A stretch of 64,000 nucleotides of DNA from Bacteroidota bacterium (GTDB taxonomy: Bacteria > Bacteroidota > Bacteroidia > Palsa-948): the NCBI GenBank assembly GCA_016213405.1, contig JACRAM010000056.1, positions 1 through 64,000 on the forward strand. The letters run 5' to 3'. Below are positions 25,310-34,309 of this stretch, piece by piece. The notes beneath the pieces are model-generated. The model worked only from the letters and a program-made list of their open reading frames with translations, ran no database searches and was not told the DNA's origin. The position numbers were made by a program, and so were the translations under genes. Position 1 is the stretch's first letter. Each line of letters begins with the position of its first letter.

Positions 25310-28123
25310 ATGAAGCACCTATTAAAACTAAACGTCAACGGCAATGATTACGATGTAGCCGTTCATGCCGGAACAACGTTGGCTGACCTGTTAAGAGATG
25401 AACTGAAACTCACAGGCACTAAAAAAGGTTGCGAACTTGGTGACTGCGGTGCATGCACTGTTCTTATGAATGGCAAAGCAGTCAATTCATGCCTCGTACT
25501 TGCATTAGATGCCGATGGAAAAAAGATTGAAACCATTGAAGGCCTCGCGAAAGGCGAAGAGCTGCATCCTATTCAACGGGCATTTGTTGAGAAAGGAGCC
25601 ATCCAGTGCGGCTATTGCACACCGGGAATGATCATGCGGACAAAATCCCTGCTGGACAGTAATCCGAACCCAACAGAAGAAGAAATTAAGTCCGGACTGA
25701 GCGGCAATCTGTGCCGATGCACAGGATACACAAAAATTATTGAAGCGGTTGAAACTGCAAAAGAATATCTGAAGGGCAAAGAAGTGAAACCGTTAGAGTT
25801 TCATCCTCAGAAATCAGCTATAGACCTTTCCGTTGTTGGCAAACGCTTACCAAAACACGATGCACCGGATAAAGCAACCGGGAGAGCAATTTATACGGAT
25901 GATATTTCGCTGCCGAATATGATCTATGGAAAATTGCTGCTCAGTCCCGTTCCTCATGCGCTGATAAAATCCATCAACACAAAGAAAGCCATGAAACTTC
26001 CGGGCGTGAAAGTGATATTGACAGGCGCTGATGTTCCGGATGTGAAATGGGGAACTTCTCCCCCGCGCTACGATGAAAATATTCTTGCAAAAGGAAAAGT
26101 ACGGTTTGTAGGAGACGTGGTTGCCGCAGTAGCTGCAATTGATGAAGAGACCTGCTACAAAGCGCTGAAATTAATTGAGGTTGAATACGAAGAACTGCCC
26201 GCTGTCTTTGATCCTGAAGAAGCAATGAAAGATGGCGCGCCCCGCCTCTTTGATGATAAATATGAAAATAACATCAACACGCATGTAGATCATCACTTCG
26301 GGGATATAGAAAAGGGATTTGCCGAAGCCGACCATATCCGCGAAGAACGGTTTGTTGGAAACAGAACCTATCAGAATCCCATGGAGCCGCATTGTTCCAT
26401 TGCAGAATGGGACAGGCACGGAAGAGTAACGCTTCACACTTCCACTCAGGTTGTGCATTATGTGCATCATCAGCTTTCGCACATACTCGGGTTGCCGCTC
26501 GGAAATATCCGGGTTATTATGACAAACTGCGGAGGCGGTTTTGGCGCCAAAGCAGCTACTACCACAATTGAAGTGGCATCCATTTTCCTTTCACGAATTG
26601 CAGGATGCCCTGTCAAGATGAGATTTAACCGCGAAGAAATGTATTTGTTCGGAAGAGGCCGTCATAAACAATACATTGACCTGAAAATAGGAGTGAAAAA
26701 AGACGGAACCATCACAGCCGTCAAACAAAGAGCGGTGCTGGAAGGCGGAGCGTATTCAAGTTTCGGAATTGTTTCCACGTATTATGCAGGATCCATGCTT
26801 ACCACGCTTTACAAATTTCCTAACTATAAATATGACGGCTTCAGGGTGAACACCAACCTGCCCCCCTGCGGTGCTTTCCGCGGACATGGCTGTCCTCATC
26901 CGCGGTTTGCGTTTGAATCATTATTAACCATGATTGCCGATGATATCGGAATGGATCCGGTTGATATCCGTTTGAAGAACGCGATGACACCTGATTATCA
27001 CACTTGCAACGACCTTGATATTAATTCATGCGAACTCACCGCCTGCATTGACCTGGTGAGAAAAAAATCCGACTGGGACAAGAAGAAAGGAAAGCTTCCA
27101 AAAGGAAGAGGAATAGGTATCGGCTGCGGAGGATTTGTTTCCGGAGCGGGCTATCCGATCTACCGTTCCAAATTCCCTCATTCAAGCGCCACAATCAAAA
27201 TTGTGGAAGACGGATCGAGAGCCGTGTTGTTTATCGGGGATGCCGATATCGGACAAGGATCAGATACAGTCCTTGCGATGGCAGCCTGCGAAGCCATGGG
27301 AATTACATACGACAGGATCAGCGTTGTATCTGCCGACAGCGACCTCACACCAATCGGATTTGGCGCTTATTCCAGCCGTGTAACTTTGATGGGAGGCAAT
27401 GCCTCTAAAATGGCAGGAGAAGAAATTAAGAAACAGGTTCTTGCTGCTGCATCTGGAATTTTGAAAGTTGATGAAGACAAATTAGAGGCAAGAGAGAACA
27501 AGGTATTTGTAAAGGACAATCCTTCAAAATTCATTCCCTGGGAAGAAGCGGGCTTTGCACATTTCTCTATGAAGGGACCGCTACTCGGCAAAGGGCATTA
27601 TTCTCCTCCCGAAGGGCTTGGCGGAAAATATAAAGGAGCAGCCGTTGGAACTTCTCCCGCCTATTCCTTTTCAGCAACCGTATGCGAAGTGGATGTGGAT
27701 ATGGAAACAGGAAAAGTGAAAGTGCTGAATTTCTGGGATGCGCACGATTGCGGCACTGCCGTGAATCCGCTTCTGGTGGAAGGACAGGCAGAAGGCGCAG
27801 TATTGATGGGAATGAGCGAAACACTTTTTGAAAATGAAGTGTTCGACAGCAAAGGAAAAATGGTGAATGCTGACTTTCACAATTATTTAATTGCTACTTC
27901 GGCAGATATGCCGCCTATTGATTCCAATATAGTGGACAGCTATGAACCTGCAGGACCTTATGGAGCAAAAGAAGTGGGAGAAGGAGCCACCTTGCCGATC
28001 CTCGGAGCCATTGCCAATGCTGTTGCTGATGCCATTGGTGTAAGGATATTTGAACTTCCGATCACTCCTCAAAAAGTGTTGGAGGCGATTCAATCGGTGA
28101 AGGCTGAAAAAATTCGGAGTTGA
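25310..28123 (+). CDS. Molybdenum hydroxylase, fused [2Fe-2S] and molybdopterin subunits
   Basis: 937 residues combining two proteins that are usually separate. Residues 1-160: CoxS-type [2Fe-2S] domain, cluster 1 Cys 41, 46, 49, 61 (CELGDCGAC ... C) and cluster 2 Cys 100, 103, 135, 137 (CGYC ... CRC). Residues ~175-937: molybdopterin domain starting VGKRLPKHDAPDKATG, with GGGFGAKA, PPCGAFRGHG and the C-terminal GAKEVGEGA, where Glu ~891 is the base of the family. It hydroxylates or dehydroxylates a C-H/C-OH bond of an aromatic or heterocyclic compound, with water as oxygen source. Paired with the FAD subunit upstream (37-base gap). Substrate unknown; the neighbouring benzoyl-CoA genes suggest an aromatic acyl-CoA or aldehyde. 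Confidence 0.92.
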   Translation: MKHLLKLNVNGNDYDVAVHAGTTLADLLRDELKLTGTKKGCELGDCGACTVLMNGKAVNSCLVLALDADGKKIETIEGLAKGEELHPIQRAFVEKGAIQCGYCTPGMIMRTKSLLDSNPNPTEEEIKSGLSGNLCRCTGYTKIIEAVETAKEYLKGKEVKPLEFHPQKSAIDLSVVGKRLPKHDAPDKATGRAIYTDDISLPNMIYGKLLLSPVPHALIKSINTKKAMKLPGVKVILTGADVPDVKWGTSPPRYDENILAKGKVRFVGDVVAAVAAIDEETCYKALKLIEVEYEELPAVFDPEEAMKDGAPRLFDDKYENNINTHVDHHFGDIEKGFAEADHIREERFVGNRTYQNPMEPHCSIAEWDRHGRVTLHTSTQVVHYVHHQLSHILGLPLGNIRVIMTNCGGGFGAKAATTTIEVASIFLSRIAGCPVKMRFNREEMYLFGRGRHKQYIDLKIGVKKDGTITAVKQRAVLEGGAYSSFGIVSTYYAGSMLTTLYKFPNYKYDGFRVNTNLPPCGAFRGHGCPHPRFAFESLLTMIADDIGMDPVDIRLKNAMTPDYHTCNDLDINSCELTACIDLVRKKSDWDKKKGKLPKGRGIGIGCGGFVSGAGYPIYRSKFPHSSATIKIVEDGSRAVLFIGDADIGQGSDTVLAMAACEAMGITYDRISVVSADSDLTPIGFGAYSSRVTLMGGNASKMAGEEIKKQVLAAASGILKVDEDKLEARENKVFVKDNPSKFIPWEEAGFAHFSMKGPLLGKGHYSPPEGLGGKYKGAAVGTSPAYSFSATVCEVDVDMETGKVKVLNFWDAHDCGTAVNPLLVEGQAEGAVLMGMSETLFENEVFDSKGKMVNADFHNYLIATSADMPPIDSNIVDSYEPAGPYGAKEVGEGATLPILGAIANAVADAIGVRIFELPITPQKVLEAIQSVKAEKIRS

Positions 28124-28145
28124 TATTATGTGAAATGGAAATGAT

Positions 28146-28180
28146 GGAAGATTGGAAGATTGGAAGGTTGGAAGATTGGA
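28146..28180. repeat. 8-bp tandem repeat, four copies
   Basis: GGAAGATT, GGAAGATT, GGAAGGTT, GGAAGATT head to tail, then GGA, between the Mo hydroxylase and the hemerythrin gene. Same unit length and copy number as the repeat at 3892, though a different sequence. Confidence 0.85.
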
Positions 28181-28267
28181 ATCCACCCAGCCATCCAACA
28201 TTCCATTATTCCTTTTGGTTTCGCAGCTGAATTATTAAATTTTTCACAAAAGCATAAATACCCCACT

Positions 28268-28810
28268 ATGAATAAATCCATGAAAGTGTTGTTTGACGAA
28301 CACGAAATCATCGTCAACGCAATTGATACTGCACAACAGGCAAAATTACTTATCGGAAAAGACGATGCCGCCTATGAAAAACTCATCACACAGTTAATCG
28401 GTTTTTTCAGAAACTATGCCGACAAGTACCATCATTTCAAGGAAGAAGAGATCCTTTTTCCTGAAATGGCAAAGCGCAATGAATTGCTTGCCGATGGCGT
28501 TATCAAGGAAATGTTCGAGAACCATGCTGATTTCCGGGTGATGATAAAGAACATTGAAACGTCTTTAAATAAAAAACAATATCCGCATGCACAGCTGCTG
28601 CTGGAGGAGTACACCGAAGCGCTGCTCGATCATATTGCAGTGGAGAACGATGAAGTGTTTCAAACCGCTGAAACAATTTTTTCAGAAGAGGAACTTGAAA
28701 AAATATATTTCCGTTTCGAGGATTGCGACCGGGAACTTGGCAATGCGAAAAAGGAAGAACTGAAAGAACTTGCTGACACGCTGCGAAAAAATCTGCTGAT
28801 GGCTGATTAA
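28268..28810 (+). CDS. Hemerythrin-domain protein
   Basis: 180 residues in a four-helix bundle with the hemerythrin/HHE di-iron pattern: DEHEIIV near the N-terminus, YHHFKEEEILFPEM in helix 2, ENHADFRVM in helix 3, and LLDHIAVENDEVF in helix 4. Binds O2, NO or iron and may sense or buffer oxygen. Start taken at 28268, which opens the hemerythrin fold; the longer frame upstream (28160) runs through the tandem repeat. With the YhbP-like gene 3 bases after, it forms a small unit just upstream of bcrD. Protecting the oxygen-sensitive reductase is a plausible but unproven role. Confidence 0.85.
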   Translation: MNKSMKVLFDEHEIIVNAIDTAQQAKLLIGKDDAAYEKLITQLIGFFRNYADKYHHFKEEEILFPEMAKRNELLADGVIKEMFENHADFRVMIKNIETSLNKKQYPHAQLLLEEYTEALLDHIAVENDEVFQTAETIFSEEELEKIYFRFEDCDRELGNAKKEELKELADTLRKNLLMAD

Positions 28811-28813
28811 TTC

Positions 28814-29263
28814 ATGGATGATGTGAAAGAAAAAAATGAAATAGACGAAAGGATCCTTGCTTTCCTTGCAGCGCATACCAACCTGACGCTTGCTGTTTCA
28901 GAGAACGATCACCCCTACTGCGCGAATTGTTTTTACGCCTATGCGGAAAAAAAGAACCTTCTTATTTTTAAATCAAGTTCCGATACCAACCACATTGCCA
29001 TTGCGCTCAGAAATGATAAAGTTGCCGGCACAATTACTCCTGATAAACTTGACAAAACAAGAATACAGGGAATTCAGTTCACAGGAAAAATGTCAAAAGC
29101 AGAGGGTGAGATTCTGACGACCGCCAAGAACACGTACTACAAAAAATATCCTTTCGCGTTAGCATTTGCCGGTGAACTCTGGATTATTGAACTGAACTTT
29201 TTAAAATTTACAGATAACAAACTCGGCTTCGGAAAAAAAATTGAATGGAAAAAATTATCATGA
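28814..29263 (+). CDS. Pyridoxamine 5'-phosphate oxidase-like protein (YhbP/UPF0306-like)
   Basis: 149 residues, split-barrel fold of the PNPOx-like flavin family: LTLAVSENDHPYCANCFYAY (N-terminal strands), LLIFKSSSDTNHIAIALRND (flavin-phosphate region), and GIQFTGKMSKA. This pattern matches YhbP/UPF0306 proteins, whose enzymatic role is not settled. Three bases after the hemerythrin gene. Possible flavin reductase or haem/flavin-binding redox helper in the same stress setting. Confidence 0.75.
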   Translation: MDDVKEKNEIDERILAFLAAHTNLTLAVSENDHPYCANCFYAYAEKKNLLIFKSSSDTNHIAIALRNDKVAGTITPDKLDKTRIQGIQFTGKMSKAEGEILTTAKNTYYKKYPFALAFAGELWIIELNFLKFTDNKLGFGKKIEWKKLS

Positions 29264-29327
29264 GAGATGCGTACGAATTTGAATCCATAATAACCGAACA
29301 AACCTGAAAAGTTTAAGTCCTTGAGAA

Positions 29328-29415
29328 ATGATATTTATCAGGATTTTTTTCTTCTGATACTTCTGGAAATCATGATGCATGTCATAGTATAAGCTAAGTA
29401 ATTGCGTCAATTTTG
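29328..29415 (+). promoter_or_regulatory. Two Fnr-type boxes plus -7 element (bcrD)
   Basis: ATGAT-ATTT-ATCAG (29328-29341) and ATGAT-GCAT-GTCAT (29372-29385), centres 44 bases apart (four helical turns). The second is centred 29.5 bases before CAATTTTG (29408-29415), one mismatch from TAnnTTTG. A TTG at 29402 lies inside this promoter, so translation of bcrD begins at the ATG at 29441. Confidence 0.72.
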
Positions 29416-29440
29416 CCTAAGAGAAAATAATTATTTACCT

Positions 29441-30280
29441 ATGGAAAAATCATTTTATACAATGGGAATTGATGTCGGAAGCAACTTCATCAAATTAGTT
29501 CTCATGGATTATTCGGACAAATCAAAACTCGTTGACAAGCAAACTGAAAAAATCCGCAAAAGAAATCCTACTCAAGTGGCTGATGAGATGATAAACACGA
29601 TGCTTCAAAAAAATAATTTAAAGTATGAAGGTGTTGCGTATCTGGCTTCCACAGGTGAAGGGGATTTGGTGAAACGCAAGCGCGGGCATTTTTACGGAAT
29701 GACCACGCACGCAAAAGGTGCCAATTTCTTTTTTCCTGATGCAAAAACGGTTGTTGATATGGGAGCGCTTTATGTACGTGCGGTAAAAGTTTCGGAAGAT
29801 GCGCGCGTGCAGGATTATAAAATGACAGGTCAATGCGCTTCAGGTTCAGGGCAGTTTGTAGAAAATATTTCGCGCTATCTCGGCTTGTCTATTGAAGAAG
29901 TCGGTGATGTTTCACTTACGGCAAAAAATCCCGAAATCTCTTCAGGAATTTGTGCAGTTCTTGCCGAAACCGATGTCATCAACATGGTCTCGCGTGGAAT
30001 TACTACGCCTGACATTATTAAAGGAATTCATCTTTCCATCGCAAACAGAATCATTAAACTCATGAGTTCGCTGAAAGGGGAATCTCCGATTATTCTCACA
30101 GGAGGAATGGCGTTGAACAAAGGAATGCTTCAGGCGATTGAAGAACAACTGGCAGAAACAGGAAAAAAGTTTGTAATCAAAACACACCCTGATGCGATTT
30201 ACGCAGGAGCAATCGGTGCAGCTTTGTGGGGAGGATTCCGCCATATTAAACTGAAAGAAAAAAAAGCAGTAGCAGCATGA
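29441..30280 (+). CDS. bcrD: Benzoyl-CoA reductase subunit D (BcrD/BzdQ-type ATPase)
   Basis: 279 residues of the ASKHA ATPase family BcrA/BcrD/HgdC. N-terminal phosphate loop GIDVGSNFIKLVLMDYS. GHFYGMTTHAKGANFFFPDA, DMGALYVRAVKVSEDA and YKMTGQCASGSGQFVENI closely recall BcrD of Thauera, with the two cluster cysteines C122 (GQCASG) and C161 (GICAVLAETDV) that bind the subunit-bridging [4Fe-4S]. It couples ATP hydrolysis to lowering the potential of electrons for ring reduction of benzoyl-CoA to cyclohexa-1,5-diene-1-carbonyl-CoA. Its partner is the BcrA part of the 39465 fusion. The start at 29441 avoids the promoter; a TTG 39 bases upstream would lie in it. A double Fnr-type box precedes it. 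Confidence 0.9.
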   Translation: MEKSFYTMGIDVGSNFIKLVLMDYSDKSKLVDKQTEKIRKRNPTQVADEMINTMLQKNNLKYEGVAYLASTGEGDLVKRKRGHFYGMTTHAKGANFFFPDAKTVVDMGALYVRAVKVSEDARVQDYKMTGQCASGSGQFVENISRYLGLSIEEVGDVSLTAKNPEISSGICAVLAETDVINMVSRGITTPDIIKGIHLSIANRIIKLMSSLKGESPIILTGGMALNKGMLQAIEEQLAETGKKFVIKTHPDAIYAGAIGAALWGGFRHIKLKEKKAVAA

Positions 30281-30585
30281 AACAATTGGTAACGACATAT
30301 AAAAAATTTATTCACTGAACTTTGGTGCCGGAGAGAATACAACGTGTTTGAGTTAGTACGACTTAGGAACTATGGGGGTTTCCATGCGCGTGCGTTTCAC
30401 TCATGAATAAATTCTCTTACAAAGGGCAGGCAGTTCTTGCCTGCCTTGGCATCATTGTTTCGGTGAAATGAAGCCCATCCTAAACCCCGTAGGAAATAAT
30501 TCCAACGGGGTAAATCCTTCCCGAAGGGAAGGACTTGTAGGGGGTTGGAAGAATTAAATAGTTGACCTTAAAAAAATAGTTTGTC
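30281..30585. other. Intergenic region with C/G-rich hairpins
   Basis: 305 bases without a supported gene. It holds a hairpin ACCCCGT/ACGGGGT (about 30486-30513), another CTTCCCGAAGGGAAG (30517-30532), and the opening GAAGCCCATCC (30470) found also at 2570. It is probably a dispersed repeat. No box and no RNA gene was seen. Confidence 0.5.
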
Positions 30586-32721
30586 ATGAATTATGTGGAA
30601 ACAAAAGAAAAAAAGACAACATCAAAAGTGGTGCATGAACTGGATTCTCTTTTCAAACCTAAATCTATTGCCATTATTGGCGCTTCATCCAAAGAACTTT
30701 CCATTGGAAATGTCATTTTAAAAAATCTTGTTCATTACGGCTATACAGGAAAAATTTATCCTATCAATCCAAAAGAACCGGAAGTAAGAGGCGTAAAAGC
30801 ATATCCAACCATTTTTGATGTGCCCGGAGAAATTGATTTGGCACATGTAATAATCCCCAGCAAATTTGTTCCGCAGATAATTGAGGACTGCGGCAAGAAA
30901 GGAATCAAATCCGTTATCATTAACTCTGCCGGCTTCAGCGAAATGGGTGCTGAAGGCATGGTTCTTCAAAAAGCATTTTTGGCAAAAGCAAAAGAATACG
31001 GAGTGAGAATCTTCGGACCGAATTGCCAGGGAATAATTAATTCAGATCCTGACCTGAAAGCGTATTGCGATTTCACGTTTACATTTCCTGAACCGGGCGC
31101 TATTTCAATTGTTGCATTAAGCGGAGGAGTGGGCGCTATCATTATGCAGAGCATGTTTGATTTGGATATCGGCATGCGCATGTATGCTTCCAACGGTAAT
31201 GCCTGCGATATTTCTATTTCAGATGTGGTGAGTTATTACGGTGAGGATGAAGGAACAAAAGCCATCCTTTTATATACCGAAGGATTTCACAATCCAAGAG
31301 AATTTATGGAAGTGGCAAAAATAGTTTCAAAGAAAAAACCAATTCTCGCTATGAAAGCCGGAAGAACCGAAGCAGGAGCGCAAGCTGCCGCCTCGCACAC
31401 AGGTTCGCTTGCCGGTGTGGATATCGCCACCGAATTGATTTTTGAAAAAACCGGAATACTCGCATTTAATAATGAGGAAGAAATGTGTCAGATTGCAATG
31501 GCATTTGCCACACAGCCCATCCCGAAAGGGAACAGAGTGGGCATTATCACAAATACAGGAGGACCTGCCGTTATCGCTACTGATGAATTGGTAAGTGCTG
31601 GTTTGCAGCTTCCTGCGCTTTCCGAAAAAGCAAAAAAGATTTTAAAAGAAACAATGCTTCCGGAAGCATCTATCGGAAATCCGGTTGATGTGGTTGCAAC
31701 TGCGGGAGGAAAACATTTCCGCAGCGCGCTGGATGTGCTGATGGAGGAAGATACAATTGATTCCATCTATATAAATTTTGTAACTGCACCGTTTACCGAT
31801 GTTGATGAGGTGGCAAAAAATATTGTTGAAGTGAATAAGATGAAGCGCAAACCCATCGTTTGCAATTTCATGACGAATATGTCGCTGGATCGTTTCAAAG
31901 TAACGGCTAAGATTCTGAAAGAAGGAGGCATTCCTTGTTACAGTTTCCCTACCACTGCCGCAAAGGCGCTGGGCGCATTGTATAAATATCACAAAGTGCG
32001 TTCGAGGAATATTGGCGAGGCAAAAGTTTTTACAGATGTAAATAAAATGAAAGCCGAAACAATTTTTGCTGAAGCTAAAAAAGAAGGCAAGGAATTTCTT
32101 TCCTCCACGCAGGTATATAATTTGCTTTCCGCCTATAAAATTCCAATAGCGGATTGGAGAATTGCTGACCGTGCGTATGATGTGGCAAAGGCAGTAAAGG
32201 AAATAGGTTTTCCGGTGGTGATGAAAGCCGATGCAGAATCATTGGTTCATAAAAGCGATTTAGGAGGAGTGGTGGTTAATTTGAAAAATATGGATGAAGT
32301 GCTGACCACCGTGGAAAAGTTTCAAAAGAAATTCCAACTAAAAGATTTGAAATTCTTCATCCAGAAATTTCTTCCCGGAGGAAGAGAACTGATTGCCGGT
32401 GTGAGCGCGCAACGCGACCTCGAACCTTTGATTATGTTCGGCATAGGAGGAATTTATGTGGAAGTATTAAAAGATGTTGTTTTCAAAATCGCGCCTGTAA
32501 CAGAACTGGAAGCAACAGAAATGCTTTCCTCCATCAAGGCATCAAAAATATTGGATGGAGCGCGGGGTGAAAAACCAATTCACAAAGAAAGCGTGATTGA
32601 AATTATTCAACGGCTCTCGCAATTGGTTACCGATTTCCCTCAAATTCAGGAAATGGATTTGAACCCTATCATGGCTTTTGAGGATAAAGCGCTTGTGGTG
32701 GATGCAAGGATAAAAATTTAA
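30586..32721 (+). CDS. ADP-forming acyl-CoA ligase (fused alpha-beta)
   Basis: 711 residues. CoA-binding Rossmann domain: SIAIIGASSKELSIGN ... KIYPINPKEPEVRGVKAYPT. Ligase-CoA domain with the phospho-histidine in AASHTGSLAG. ATP-grasp domain near the C-terminus (FPVVMKADAESLVHKSDLGGV, MFGIGGIYVEVLKD, MDLNPIMAFE). Activates an organic acid to its CoA thioester using ATP -> ADP + Pi, or runs in reverse to make ATP. It sits between bcrD and a BcrB/C-type subunit (11-base gap to the latter), so it may act on benzoate or an aromatic acid and save one high-energy bond compared with AMP-forming benzoate-CoA ligase. It could also make ATP from a degradation product. Substrate unproven. Confidence 0.9.
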   Translation: MNYVETKEKKTTSKVVHELDSLFKPKSIAIIGASSKELSIGNVILKNLVHYGYTGKIYPINPKEPEVRGVKAYPTIFDVPGEIDLAHVIIPSKFVPQIIEDCGKKGIKSVIINSAGFSEMGAEGMVLQKAFLAKAKEYGVRIFGPNCQGIINSDPDLKAYCDFTFTFPEPGAISIVALSGGVGAIIMQSMFDLDIGMRMYASNGNACDISISDVVSYYGEDEGTKAILLYTEGFHNPREFMEVAKIVSKKKPILAMKAGRTEAGAQAAASHTGSLAGVDIATELIFEKTGILAFNNEEEMCQIAMAFATQPIPKGNRVGIITNTGGPAVIATDELVSAGLQLPALSEKAKKILKETMLPEASIGNPVDVVATAGGKHFRSALDVLMEEDTIDSIYINFVTAPFTDVDEVAKNIVEVNKMKRKPIVCNFMTNMSLDRFKVTAKILKEGGIPCYSFPTTAAKALGALYKYHKVRSRNIGEAKVFTDVNKMKAETIFAEAKKEGKEFLSSTQVYNLLSAYKIPIADWRIADRAYDVAKAVKEIGFPVVMKADAESLVHKSDLGGVVVNLKNMDEVLTTVEKFQKKFQLKDLKFFIQKFLPGGRELIAGVSAQRDLEPLIMFGIGGIYVEVLKDVVFKIAPVTELEATEMLSSIKASKILDGARGEKPIHKESVIEIIQRLSQLVTDFPQIQEMDLNPIMAFEDKALVVDARIKI

Positions 32722-32732
32722 ATACTACAACT

Positions 32733-33974
32733 ATGTACAAAATCCAATCCGCAAAACTGTTAAAGGAAATAATGACAAACTATTTTCTGGGGATGAAAGA
32801 CACATCCAAGAAGATGGCATGGTGCACCAGTGTTGGACCAGCCGAATTGCTTCGCTCCTTTGGCTTTGAAGTTCACTTTCCCGAAAATCACGGAGCATTA
32901 TTAGGCGCCACACGCACGGCAGGCGACCTTATTCCCGAAAGCACAAAACTTGGATATAACAATGATATATGTTCCTACCTGACTGCCGATATTGGTTCGT
33001 ATTTAAAAAAGCAAACTCCGCTGCAGGAACATTATGGTTTGGCTGGACCTCCAAAACCCGCTCTGATAGTTTACAACACCAACCAATGCCGCGAAGTTCA
33101 GGATTGGATGAACTATTTTGCCAAGGAAATGAATTGCCCCATTGCCGGAATCACTCCTCCGCGCTATATGGATGAAGTAAGCGATGCGCATATTGCTGAT
33201 GTGAGCGCGCAATTTAAGGCAATGATCCCTGCCTGTGAAAAAGCAAGCGGTAAAAAATTTGACATCGACCGCTTTCGCGAAACATTAAAACTCAGTAAAG
33301 AAGCAACCGACCTATGGAAAAAAGTATTATGGACGGCAACCGCTTCGCCATCGCCCATAAGTTTCTTCGATGCCACCATTCACATGGGACCCATTGTGGT
33401 TTTGCGCGGAACACAACTGGCAAAAGATTATTACACCGCCCTGTTAAAAGAACTTCAGGATAATGTGGAAAAGAAAATCGGGTTTCTTGCCGAAGAAAGC
33501 AGTAGAATTTATTGGGATGGAATGCCGATATGGGGAAAACTAAGACCGATGTCAGACCTGTTTATCGAAAACAAAGCCGCAGTGGTGGCTTCCACCTACT
33601 GCAACAGTTGGGTGTTTGATGCCTTTGATGAAAAACATCCGTTTGAATCCTCTGCCAAAGCATACACCGAAATATTTATCAACCGAAGCGAAGCAGCGAA
33701 AGAAAAATTATTGGCAAAACACGTAAAAGACTTTCGTATTGACGGAATGATATTTCACGATGCAAAAACCTGCGCCAATAATTCCAACTCCCGCTTCGGA
33801 ATGCCCCAACGAATCTCAGAGAAACTTGGCATTCCCACCTTAACCATCGAAGGAGATTTGTGTGATTTGCGTTTTTATTCCGAAGCACAAAGCACCACCA
33901 AGATAGAAACCTTTCTTGAACAGATTGAAAGTACAAAAACAATACATAAACCAACAGCCGTAATTAGTCATTAG
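32733..33974 (+). CDS. bcrB: Benzoyl-CoA reductase subunit, BcrB/BcrC type
   Basis: 413 residues of the 2-hydroxyacyl-CoA dehydratase / benzoyl-CoA reductase subunit family. Likely cluster cysteines: C31 (AWCTSVGPAELL), C80 (NNDICSYLTADIGSY) and C347 (AKTCANN); C119 (NTNQCREVQDW) is also conserved in style. The segment DICSYLTADIG reminds me of BcrB of Thauera. The C-terminus ends in the usual IPTLTIEGDLCDLRF ... TTKIETFLEQIE. In class I reductases this subunit pairs with a second homologue (BcrC) to hold benzoyl-CoA; only one is encoded here. It may form a homodimer, or the partner lies elsewhere. The B versus C label is uncertain. Confidence 0.8.
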   Translation: MYKIQSAKLLKEIMTNYFLGMKDTSKKMAWCTSVGPAELLRSFGFEVHFPENHGALLGATRTAGDLIPESTKLGYNNDICSYLTADIGSYLKKQTPLQEHYGLAGPPKPALIVYNTNQCREVQDWMNYFAKEMNCPIAGITPPRYMDEVSDAHIADVSAQFKAMIPACEKASGKKFDIDRFRETLKLSKEATDLWKKVLWTATASPSPISFFDATIHMGPIVVLRGTQLAKDYYTALLKELQDNVEKKIGFLAEESSRIYWDGMPIWGKLRPMSDLFIENKAAVVASTYCNSWVFDAFDEKHPFESSAKAYTEIFINRSEAAKEKLLAKHVKDFRIDGMIFHDAKTCANNSNSRFGMPQRISEKLGIPTLTIEGDLCDLRFYSEAQSTTKIETFLEQIESTKTIHKPTAVISH

Positions 33975-33987
33975 TCATTATCAGCAA

Positions 33988-34309
33988 ATGAAAAGTATAG
34001 AAGAATTAAATGTGTATCAATTCTCCATGGAAATGGGAGAAAAGATTTGGAATATTGTTATAGGTATATGCACATAAGAATCCCAAGCATGACAGGACTT
34101 ATCCACACTCTGCGGCTCTCTGCGAAAATCTCAGCGTTCTCTGCGGTTGGGTTTCCATCCCTTCGGGAAAAATTTTTAACCGCTGAGTTCACAGAGAAAA
34201 ATCACGCTGAGAACCGCAGAGAAATACAAGAATTAACTACTCCATTGGAAAAATGCTTAACAATTACATCAAATCCATTGGCAAAGACCCAATGACTAAT
34301 GACCATTGA
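33988..34309 (+). pseudogene. Four-helix-bundle protein remnant split by a repeat
   Basis: An ORF of 29 codons (33988-34077, MKSIEELNVYQFSMEMGEK ...) matches the start of the four-helix-bundle (rRNA intervening-sequence type) proteins. It stops where the sequence turns into an inverted repeat (34108-34221). A second frame at 34232-34309 (INYSIGKMLNNYIKSIGK) resembles the C-terminal helix of the same family. Together they look like one gene interrupted by a ~115-base palindromic element and partial deletion. Low confidence for the C-terminal half. Confidence 0.35.
34108..34221. repeat. Palindromic repeat (CTCTGCGG family)
   Basis: Left arm 34108-34148 and right arm 34178-34221 are imperfect inverted copies of a CTCTGCGG ... 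CTCAGCGTTCTCTGCGGTT sequence, a dispersed repeat of a type I have seen in other genomes. A hairpin of about 40 paired bases is possible. Confidence 0.65.

Noticed and set aside
24392-28123. 4-hydroxybenzoyl-CoA reductase (HcrABC)
   Set aside because: The defining [4Fe-4S] loop of HcrB is missing and the subunits are fused differently, so the name is not given although the pathway context would suit it.
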